From the NCBI RefSeq assembly GCF_003330725.1, contig NZ_CP030840.1:4402001-4466000 (forward strand): DNA of 64,000 nucleotides, in the 5' to 3' direction. The DNA is from Acidisarcina polymorpha. GTDB taxonomy: Bacteria > Acidobacteriota > Terriglobia > Terriglobales > Acidobacteriaceae. The notes beneath the pieces are model-generated. The model worked only from the letters and a program-made list of their open reading frames with translations, was not told the DNA's origin and ran no database searches. This document shows positions 57,350 to 64,000 of this stretch, one piece after another. Positions within the stretch are counted from its first letter, which is position 1. Each line of letters starts with the position of its first letter. A program made the translations under genes and the position numbers.

Positions 57350-58876
57350 TCAAGCATCATCCTTGACGGCAAGTTTGCGCACGATGCTGGTGGTGCTGTG
57401 CCCCTCCACTGTTGGAACGATGACCACACGACCACCCCAGCTTCTCACCTCGGGTGCGCCTACGATCGTGTCTTCGGTGTAGTCGCCGCCTTTGACGAGA
57501 ACTTCGGGGCGCAAAGCCAGAATGAGATCGATCGGCGTTGCCGCCTCGAAGACCACGACAGCGTCGGTAGCGGCGAGCGCAGCCAAGATGCGCGCCCGCT
57601 GGCGCTCCCCGACAATCGGACGATCCGGTCCCTTGAGCGCCGAGACGGAAGTGTCGCTGTTGATGCCGACAACGAGCTTGTCTCCTAAGCGACGGCAGTG
57701 TTCAAGCAGGGTGATGTGTCCCACATGCAGGATGTCGAAGCAGCCATTGGTGAAGACGATGCTGTGCCCAGCGGCACGCCACTCTGCTGCGCGAACCAGG
57801 AGCCGAGCCAGGTTCAGGGTCTTCTCGTGAATTTCTGTGCCGGAAAATTCAATGAGTGCCGCAACGAGTTCATGACGGGCAATGGGCACCGATCCGAGTT
57901 TCCCAACCACCACTCCAGCGGCAACGTTGGCCAAATGCGCAGCGTCATTGATCGAGAATCCGGATGAGACGGAGAGTGCGAGCGTAGCGATAACCGTATC
58001 ACCCGCTCCAGAGACATCGAAGACCTGTCTCGCAATTGCAGGTACATGGAAGCGGGGAGCGTGCGAGTGCAGAACAGCAATTCCGTGTTCGCCGAGGGTG
58101 ACCGTCAGATAGTCGAGATCCAGCTTGCTTACCAGTGCCTGGCCCTCATCGAGCAGAGAATCCACTGAGCCCTCACTGTTGGCCAGAGCGAGGCCCAACT
58201 CTTTCAGATTGGGGCAAATCGTCGTTGCGCCGCGATACCGAAGGAAGTCCCGGCCTTTGGGATCGACGAGGATAGGGAGACCGGCGTCGTTGGCGTCGCC
58301 GATAATCGTTTGGCAAACTTCCGGGTTAAGTGTTCCCTTGGCGTAGTCCGACAAGATGACACCATCGGCTTTATGGAGGAGCTTGCGGACTTCTTCGATC
58401 AGATTCTTGTAAGCCTTCTCTGGCCGGAGCGTTTTCGTCTCGATGTCGAGCCGGACTATTTGCTGGCTTCCACTGAGAATTCGCAACTTCGAAGTGGTGG
58501 GAGTTTGGGGTACAGCCAAGAGCCGGGCGTCCACTCCCCCGACCTCGAGCAGATCGGTGAGCGAGGCGCCGTCTTCGTCATCGCCGATGAAGCCTATCAC
58601 GGAGGCTCTTGCTCCGAGACCAACGATGTTCATGGCGACATTCGCCGCGCCGCCCGGACGCTGAGTTCGCTGCGAGGCCTGGACGACCGGAACCGGCGCC
58701 TCCGGGGAGATACGCTCAACCGTGCCTTGAATGTACTTGTCCAGCATGACGTCACCGACGACCAGGATGTGCTTGCCATCCCAATCACGTTCTATCAGGC
58801 GAACAATCTCGTGGGAGGCATCTCGGCTTCCGGCATCGAAGGAATTCATCTGCGTCCCAGTCCGGTCCAGACTCAT
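57350..58876 (-). CDS. hldE: Bifunctional heptose-7-phosphate kinase / heptose-1-phosphate adenylyltransferase
   Basis: A 508-residue fusion. Residues about 30-345 are a PfkB-type kinase: ILVVGDVMLDKYIQGTVERI, QRPGGAANVAMNIVGLGA and the catalytic FDVSGAGDTVIATLAL. Residues about 365-508 are a cytidylyltransferase-like domain: IVFTNGCFDILHVGHITLLE and NSDTSVSALKGPDRPIV. Together they phosphorylate heptose-7-phosphate and, after GmhB, adenylate it to ADP-heptose. All motifs are present and the order is that of E. coli HldE. Divergent from gmhB by 167 bases. Gene order and function point to LPS-type heptose synthesis. Confidence 0.96.
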   Translation of the reverse strand: MSLDRTGTQMNSFDAGSRDASHEIVRLIERDWDGKHILVVGDVMLDKYIQGTVERISPEAPVPVVQASQRTQRPGGAANVAMNIVGLGARASVIGFIGDDEDGASLTDLLEVGGVDARLLAVPQTPTTSKLRILSGSQQIVRLDIETKTLRPEKAYKNLIEEVRKLLHKADGVILSDYAKGTLNPEVCQTIIGDANDAGLPILVDPKGRDFLRYRGATTICPNLKELGLALANSEGSVDSLLDEGQALVSKLDLDYLTVTLGEHGIAVLHSHAPRFHVPAIARQVFDVSGAGDTVIATLALSVSSGFSINDAAHLANVAAGVVVGKLGSVPIARHELVAALIEFSGTEIHEKTLNLARLLVRAAEWRAAGHSIVFTNGCFDILHVGHITLLEHCRRLGDKLVVGINSDTSVSALKGPDRPIVGERQRARILAALAATDAVVVFEAATPIDLILALRPEVLVKGGDYTEDTIVGAPEVRSWGGRVVIVPTVEGHSTTSIVRKLAVKDDA

Positions 58877-59043
58877 TCGATGGTCACCTCTTTTGGCGCC
58901 TCCAATGCGGGCCTGGCGTAGATGGTGTCAGGCACGTCTGGAAGAACGCGTCTTTGAGATGTGCGAGGCGGCCACGCGTAACTGGCATGGCAACCGGTCC
59001 TTCGAGGTACTGCTGCGCACAACCCGCCTATTATACAAAGTGA

Positions 59044-59655
59044 ATGACATCCAACCCGGGTTTAGCTCGCAGCGGCGAGATCAAGTATGTCTTCCTCGAT
59101 CGGGACGGGGTCATCAACCGCAAACTGCCCGAAGGTCAATACGTTACGAGGTGGGCAGAACTTGAACTGCTTCCCGGATCCGCTTCGGCAATCGCGAGCT
59201 TGAACCGGTCTGGACGGAAGGTCATCCTGGTGACCAACCAGCGCGGCGTCTCTCTAGGACTGATGACCGAGCAGGAGCTTCGCGGTCTCCATGACCAGCT
59301 CCAGCAGAAGCTTGCCACGGGAGGCGCCACGCTGGACGCAATCTACTACTGTCCGCATGGATGCGAGGAGTGCAGCTGCCGAAAACCGGGCACCGGCATG
59401 ATCGAGGCCGCCTTCCGCGACTTTCCGGATGCCAATCCCAACAATGCGGTGTTGATCGGAGATTCTCTTTCTGACATCGAGTGCGGGCTCAAATCAGGCA
59501 TGCCAACCATCTTCATCGAAGCAGGAGGGGAGCCGGATCGCATTGCAGCCGCCGAAGACGTGCGATGCCAGGATGCGGCCGCCGCAAAGGAGATGGCCAC
59601 TGCTGTGGCTCAGTCGCTGGATGAGGCGGTTCGCCGGATACTAAGCTGTTCTTAA
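59044..59655 (+). CDS. gmhB: D-glycero-D-manno-heptose-1,7-bisphosphate 7-phosphatase
   Basis: A 203-residue HAD phosphatase. The nucleophile pair is D19/D21 in FLDRDGVINRKLPEG; motif II is VTNQRGVSLGLMTEQE; the zinc ligands lie in CPHGCEECSCRKPGTGM; and motif IV is VLIGDSLSDIECGLKSG. It removes the 7-phosphate between the two HldE steps. Only the sedoheptulose isomerase (GmhA) of the pathway is not in the window. No ribosome site is visible at the ATG. It converges on the methyltransferase-like gene, and their stop codons overlap by four bases. Confidence 0.92.
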   Translation: MTSNPGLARSGEIKYVFLDRDGVINRKLPEGQYVTRWAELELLPGSASAIASLNRSGRKVILVTNQRGVSLGLMTEQELRGLHDQLQQKLATGGATLDAIYYCPHGCEECSCRKPGTGMIEAAFRDFPDANPNNAVLIGDSLSDIECGLKSGMPTIFIEAGGEPDRIAAAEDVRCQDAAAAKEMATAVAQSLDEAVRRILSCS

Positions 59656-60494
59656 ACCGCGTCGAGGGGCAGCTGATGATCGTCAATGGTGGAAAGACAG
59701 CGGTTGTAGTCTGGATGACTGACTCGGTGGTACAGGTAGATATGTTGATGCCAGGCTTCAGGCACCATCCCTTTGAAGGTATAGGCAAGTGAAAGATGGT
59801 CCTTGTGGATGTCTCTTTCTGGCGCGAGATTGAATTGCCGGACTGCCTCGCGTTCGCCCACGCGATCAGTCGTTGCATCTGCTGAATATCCGCAGATGTC
59901 GTCGAAGTAGCACCAGATCCGCGGAAGAACGTTTGCTTTTTCCAGGAGTGTGAAGCCGCCCATGGTTGACGAGTAAAGATCGAGGTCGAATAGGACGGCC
60001 CCGAGTGGAGCGTCGGGGCGTGGATTCCAGCCGCCGAGTGTCGTGCGGACATCGCCAATAATGAGTTCTGCCCGTCCGGCGATACGGCGCTCGAGGGCCG
60101 CGCGGTCCATTTCAAAAGAACCAGCCGGCCAGCAATATAAGAGGTCCCGGGGATCCTGGCTGGCCGGGAGCCCGTTACCGCCATCAAATCCGGCGACGAC
60201 GACCTCGATGCCGATCGCTCGCTGGATGAACTGCCGGTGTTCCGACAAACAGACCAGACCGTTGCCCCCGGCGACACCCAGTTCCACTACCGTCATGGCC
60301 TTGTGGCCAAGCGCTTTAGCCTCTAAAGCAGCGTGGTATAAACACCAGCCATAAGGCGGACGGTTCACGCCTCCCGCTAACAAACGTGCTCGATACGAAC
60401 CGACTGGCCAGCGAACCAGCAGCCGGCGAAGAAGCAGGGTTCGCAGCGGAACGGGCCGGGTGGCGATATCGAGGATGCGGTCTATTAGGGTCAT
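59652..60494 (-). CDS. Methyltransferase-like protein of the glycan cluster
   Basis: About 280 residues from the ATG at 60494; the open frame extends to a TTG at 60545 and would then overlap the GT9 gene by 8 bases. TVVELGVAGGNGLVCLSEHR resembles SAM-binding motif I, and GAVLFDLDLYSSTMGGFTLL looks like the Asp-rich motif of TylF-like class I methyltransferases. A tail with YHRVSHPDYNRCLSTIDDH is not known to me. It could methylate a sugar or be a related sugar-modifying enzyme. It is next to the GT9 gene, same strand, and probably in the same transcript. Confidence 0.5.
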   Translation of the reverse strand: MTLIDRILDIATRPVPLRTLLLRRLLVRWPVGSYRARLLAGGVNRPPYGWCLYHAALEAKALGHKAMTVVELGVAGGNGLVCLSEHRQFIQRAIGIEVVVAGFDGGNGLPASQDPRDLLYCWPAGSFEMDRAALERRIAGRAELIIGDVRTTLGGWNPRPDAPLGAVLFDLDLYSSTMGGFTLLEKANVLPRIWCYFDDICGYSADATTDRVGEREAVRQFNLAPERDIHKDHLSLAYTFKGMVPEAWHQHIYLYHRVSHPDYNRCLSTIDDHQLPLDAV

Positions 60495-60537
60495 AGCTGA
60501 TGCGGGTGAGATCGATCTTGTTACTGTCTTCGAAGTG

Positions 60538-61653
60538 TCATCCAAGGACTGAGGCGATGCGCCCCTCGGCAGGGTTCCGAGAAAGCTGCGAGAGCACGGC
60601 GTCGAAAACTTCGTCGACGGTAATTGAGAGAATGCATTTTTTTTGTTGCTCGATGCAGGTTACAAGCTCACACCCGGCACAGTCCGTCTGATGATAGATC
60701 ACGCGATGCTGGCGGCCGTGTGGAAACCATACACCCGGGAAGTTCCGCGCCGAGAAGACTGCGACCGAAGGAACACCGACTGCAGCGGCAAGGTGCATTG
60801 GTCCGCTGTCATGGCCAATGAACAATTCGGCGGAGCGGAAAAGAGCCGCACTCTCCCGAGGGGTAAGCAGTCCACATAAGTTGATGGCCCGTTCCTGCCA
60901 GGCGATCGACGCGCGCGAGCAAGCATCCGCTTCGTCATCGGCGCCAACCATCGCCAGCCGGTAATCCGGCAAGTGCGCGGCCAGTCGGGAGAGTAAGGCG
61001 GTCCAATTCGCTTCGCCCCAATCGTTGGCCTGCGCTTTCGTGCCGAGACTGACCGCCAGAAAACGCGCCTCGTTCATAGCCGATACGGTTTCCTTGGCGC
61101 GATGCAGCTCTGCGTCCGTTAGGTTTAGATCCCAACTGGACGGAGCCTCCAGATCGAAGGCGCCAAGGTCGCGGATTCCTCGTGCCAAACGTTCCGCCTC
61201 GGATTCACGGTAGGTTGTGCCGCTGATGCGTCGCCGTTTACAGTCACTTCTCGATTGCGGCACCCCGACGATTTTCGGTATGCCGCAGAAACGAAAAAAC
61301 CATTTGTCCCGGAGCGCGGCAGGGAAGCCGCGTAACGAACCAAGATATACCAGCACCTGGGGATGGAATCTCCGGATCTCCGAGCGGAGCGTCAGGATAG
61401 AGCTCAAACTTCGTAAGCCAATCGGGTAGGCGATATACCCATGAATGAGTCCGGAATCGCCCAATACCGCAGAGGCTGCGGGCGCTTTCCTGTGGACCGG
61501 TATGTTGGTGAGGAGGCGGCGTTCGGCTCGCGGGAAAGCCCGGGCGATTTGGTGGTAGGAAGGCAACGCCACAACGTTGTCGCCGAGACTTCCTAACCGG
61601 TAGATGAGAACGCGCTCAACTTCGGCGCATGCCGGATTGAGAGGGCCGTTCAT
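60538..61653 (-). CDS. GT9 glycosyltransferase (heptosyltransferase-like)
   Basis: A 371-residue GT-B enzyme. RVLIYRLGSLGDNVVALPSY at the N-terminus and FIGHDSGPMHLAAAVGVPSV near the C-terminus are the two GT9 signatures; the first is the acceptor-side loop, the second binds ADP-heptose. The C-terminal CAGCELVTCIEQQKKCIL holds a cysteine cluster common in this family. With HldE and GmhB nearby, it most likely transfers heptose to an LPS core or exopolysaccharide. Its ATG overlaps the Wzy-like gene's stop by 4 bases (ATGA), so the two genes are co-transcribed. Confidence 0.9.
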   Translation of the reverse strand: MNGPLNPACAEVERVLIYRLGSLGDNVVALPSYHQIARAFPRAERRLLTNIPVHRKAPAASAVLGDSGLIHGYIAYPIGLRSLSSILTLRSEIRRFHPQVLVYLGSLRGFPAALRDKWFFRFCGIPKIVGVPQSRSDCKRRRISGTTYRESEAERLARGIRDLGAFDLEAPSSWDLNLTDAELHRAKETVSAMNEARFLAVSLGTKAQANDWGEANWTALLSRLAAHLPDYRLAMVGADDEADACSRASIAWQERAINLCGLLTPRESAALFRSAELFIGHDSGPMHLAAAVGVPSVAVFSARNFPGVWFPHGRQHRVIYHQTDCAGCELVTCIEQQKKCILSITVDEVFDAVLSQLSRNPAEGRIASVLG

Positions 61654-63191
61654 CTTCGTGGGGCTGCCGCGTGGCTAAGTTCACGATCCTGGTCGCTGGA
61701 ATCCGGATGGCGCATGCGAAAACTAGGTAATTGGGAGAACAGGTAGTAGAGCATGGCGAAGAGCAGTGCATTTCTCAGTTGAACGAAATACCCGGCAAGC
61801 GTGTCTTCAGTCTGTAAGACCTCGGAGATGAAGGCGAGGGCCAGCAGCACCGCGACCAAGGTAGGCATCGAGGATTGAATGACCTCAAGCGCCCACCGCA
61901 AGAGAAAGACAATCACAATTGGATACAGAATGATCCCGATGATTCCGAAGTCAGCTGCCCCCGCGGTCAGAATAGAATTGCCTTCATCGATATACCCGAA
62001 GCCCCAATGCATGTTGACGAGCTGCTCCTCCTGATAGAGCTCGAGCCCGAACTTGTCCTCAGAGATAGAGGAGGGAATCATCAACTGCAGATTTTCGGCA
62101 AGATCCGTTCCTAGCAAAGGAGTGGAGTGTTGGCTGGCATCCAGCAGGTCGGCAAAGTAGCCTAAATCGAAGCTGCGAATTGCCGCGTTTTCTCCTAAAA
62201 GCTGGATGACTTGGGCGGGAGTGTGACTATGCATCGTCTCGACCGCCATGCTGATCCGTGCGCCCAATGGAACATCCGCTTTATGTCCGTAGCCCGCAAC
62301 CCGCAGGTAGAGGAATGTGACTGCCGCGGCGAAGATCACAACCGCGGCTGCAACGCCAACGAGGACCTTCTGGAGCAGAGACAGGTGACTCCGAAAACGG
62401 CCGAGTTGAGAGGCCAGCAACGCCAGCAGAACCGCATAGGTGAGGTTTCTTCGCCCCAGTGGAACGATTGCCAGAAACTGAACGATCGCACAAAGTCCCA
62501 CCAGGAAGCGGGTGGCGCCCTTAGTGTTCAGAGCTGCGCAGACAGAATAGGCAAAAGCGGGTGCGGACCACCAGATGATCAAGGAAGCCATCGGGCTTAT
62601 ACGGCCGCTTTCGTCGTGAGCGATGCCCATGAAACCAAGACGGCCGGTGGCAAATGCGAACAGGAGAAGAGCGGTGCTCACCAGCACGAGCACGATCGAG
62701 CGCGGCTGGAAGTTAATGTGAAAATCCCGACCAAAAATAGGCCGCTCGTACATCTCGCCTACAGCGAAGAGCAGGGCACAACTAATCATCACCGCGGCAG
62801 TGCCGCGGGCGAGGCTGTCGACGTCGCGAGCGAAATACTCGGCAATAGTAAGTCCGCCCCTAGGTATCGAGAACCAGCTGTTGAAGGCGCCAAGGTTATA
62901 GCCGAACAACAAGCTCGTGCCCAGAATAGTCGACAGGCGGAGCGGCGTCCCGCGAAACAGGATATCGAACAGCACGTAAAGACTGGCGAAGCCACCCAAT
63001 GCAGAGCCAAGAACGAAGGTGATATTCGAGGCGAAAAGCCAGGTCACCAGCCCGAAAAGAAGCAATATCAGCGGCAAATACAGCAGGTAAATCGGGCTCT
63101 GTCCAGCCAGATCTGAGCCGAATGGCCGTGCTTGCTCGGCGAAGACGGCGTTCAGGTTCCGCGATGCAGGACTGAATTCAAGTTTCGACAC
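61650..63191 (-). CDS. O-antigen polymerase-like (Wzy-type) membrane protein
   Basis: A 513-residue membrane protein with about eleven to twelve hydrophobic segments (YLPLILLLFGLVTWLFASNI; SIVLVLVSTALLLFAFATGR; IGIILYPIVIVFLLRWALEV) and one large extracytoplasmic loop (about 285-390). This topology fits polysaccharide polymerases, a family recognised by layout rather than by motif; no catalytic residue can be named. It starts with a GTG. Its stop overlaps the GT9 ATG. It probably joins repeat units on the periplasmic face. Confidence 0.7.
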   Translation of the reverse strand: MSKLEFSPASRNLNAVFAEQARPFGSDLAGQSPIYLLYLPLILLLFGLVTWLFASNITFVLGSALGGFASLYVLFDILFRGTPLRLSTILGTSLLFGYNLGAFNSWFSIPRGGLTIAEYFARDVDSLARGTAAVMISCALLFAVGEMYERPIFGRDFHINFQPRSIVLVLVSTALLLFAFATGRLGFMGIAHDESGRISPMASLIIWWSAPAFAYSVCAALNTKGATRFLVGLCAIVQFLAIVPLGRRNLTYAVLLALLASQLGRFRSHLSLLQKVLVGVAAAVVIFAAAVTFLYLRVAGYGHKADVPLGARISMAVETMHSHTPAQVIQLLGENAAIRSFDLGYFADLLDASQHSTPLLGTDLAENLQLMIPSSISEDKFGLELYQEEQLVNMHWGFGYIDEGNSILTAGAADFGIIGIILYPIVIVFLLRWALEVIQSSMPTLVAVLLALAFISEVLQTEDTLAGYFVQLRNALLFAMLYYLFSQLPSFRMRHPDSSDQDRELSHAAAPRR

Positions 63192-63199
63192 GGCGTTGA

Positions 63200-64000
63200 C
63201 TATCCGGCCCTTTCTCCGTCAGTTGGCACGAAAGTTGAGAGGAGTTGGTTAGAAGTCGCAGCACTCGCTTGTGCGGCTTCGTCAAGAATAGCCTGAACGA
63301 CTAACATGTTCTGCCACGGATTCTGCAGGTAGCGCTGGTGGCCGGCCGCCGCGATCGCCTGGCGCCGAGACTCATCGGCTAGCAGCGCGAAGCACTTCTC
63401 GGCACACTCTTCGGGGCTGCTCCAGAAGACCGCTTCTTCATCTTCCCGATATAGAGCCGAGTGCTCACTGGTTTGTTGCGCGCACAAGAGGCTACCCAGT
63501 GAAGGGATTTCCATACTGCGGGTTGTGTGCAGGTCCCTGTTTCCTTTAGAGAGAAGTCCAAGACAGACTTTTGCGGCGATGATCGCCATCGCATACCGGT
63601 CATCGGCGCTGGCGGCGGCGGCGCGCCAATGCGGCTTGAGCAGCGCCCACTCGCGCAGCCGTCGATAGCGATTGCCGTAGATCGTCAGCGGAACTCCTAG
63701 TTCAACCAGGCGAGCAAGGAAGGGTCCTCGCTCCGGGAAAGCGGTTCCGACAAAAAGGACCTCGGACCGCCATTCCCGGTACTGAAGCTCGGTCAGTTGG
63801 CGGGGAGCATGTGCAACTTCGTCGGCGGACATGTAGACGCGCATCACTCTTTTCGCGCCGCGTTGTTTGGCTTCACCGACATTGGCAGGACGTACGACCA
63901 CGAGCAGATCGTAAAGAGGCAGCGCTTTGAAGAATTCACGCCAGAGCATGACGTCGCGCCCACCGAAGGGATCGTCGATGTTGTAGCAAAGGACAAATGG
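63200..64000 (-). CDS. CgeB-like glycosyltransferase, partial at the right edge
   Basis: The frame stays open past 63949 to the window edge, adding PFVLCYNIDDPFGGRDV before MLWREFFKALPLYD, which is the CgeB-type opening around the donor site. The retained 266 residues have YGNRYRRLREW, then AKVCLGLLSKGNRDLHTTRS and MEIPSLGSLLCAQQTSEHSA, the conserved C-terminal segment of the CgeB/GT-B family. The true start lies outside the window. It transfers a sugar to a glycan; specificity unknown. It ends 9 bases before the Wzy-like gene begins and is probably in the same operon. Confidence 0.78.
   Translation of the reverse strand, partial: PFVLCYNIDDPFGGRDVMLWREFFKALPLYDLLVVVRPANVGEAKQRGAKRVMRVYMSADEVAHAPRQLTELQYREWRSEVLFVGTAFPERGPFLARLVELGVPLTIYGNRYRRLREWALLKPHWRAAAASADDRYAMAIIAAKVCLGLLSKGNRDLHTTRSMEIPSLGSLLCAQQTSEHSALYREDEEAVFWSSPEECAEKCFALLADESRRQAIAAAGHQRYLQNPWQNMLVVQAILDEAAQASAATSNQLLSTFVPTDGERAG

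Overview
The window reads as a chromosome segment of a GC-rich Gram-negative soil bacterium, most likely an Acidobacteriota of the Terriglobia (Acidobacteriaceae-like). Evidence: outer-membrane proteins (a BBP2-type porin, an OmpA-like lipoprotein), heptose/LPS-type sugar genes, several Tat-exported enzymes, plant-polysaccharide hydrolases, a fused alpha/beta 2-oxoacid dehydrogenase E1, a proton-pumping pyrophosphatase, a DUF1501 protein, and short, scattered operons. This assignment rests on gene content read by eye; no search was run.

Left part (1-28 kb): a Tat-exported bicupin oxalate decarboxylase cut by the left edge, a YdeI-like protein, a DUF6599-like secreted protein, a GH51 arabinofuranosidase, an AMIN-type cell-wall amidase, alaS, a DUF429-like protein, a porin, recX, an S9 peptidase, a LolA-like secreted protein, sucA, a Tat-exported Gfo/Idh/MocA oxidoreductase, small zinc proteins, a BON-domain gene broken by a frameshift, an NHL beta-propeller protein and a GH78 rhamnosidase.

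Middle part (28-51 kb): an RBBP9-like hydrolase, tRNA-Arg(TCT) with a readable promoter, hppA, the fused branched-chain-type E1, DUF1501, DoxX, ThuA, an MFS transporter, uvrC, an OmpA-like lipoprotein, a tightly packed uvrA-CPBP protease-pyrE unit, an STN-domain protein, a nitroreductase, a NUDIX hydrolase and two small single-pass membrane proteins.

Right part (51-64 kb): a protein with an extremely acidic tail, then a surface-glycan region: UDP-glucose dehydrogenase, a GT4 glycosyltransferase, a WcaF-type acetyltransferase, a serine-rich secreted orphan, HldE and GmhB (ADP-heptose synthesis), a methyltransferase-like protein, a GT9 heptosyltransferase-like enzyme, a Wzy-like polymerase and a CgeB-like glycosyltransferase cut by the right edge. 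HldE and GmhB make the activated heptose, the GT9 enzyme is the natural user of it, and the polymerase and other transferases would build a longer glycan.

I see no CRISPR array, prophage, insertion sequence, rRNA operon or recognised defence system. The most unusual items are the acidic-tail protein, the frameshifted BON gene, a Cys/His-rich micro-ORF beside the tRNA, an inverted-repeat-dense divergent promoter region at 16.6-16.8 kb, and the uncharacterised members of the glycan cluster.
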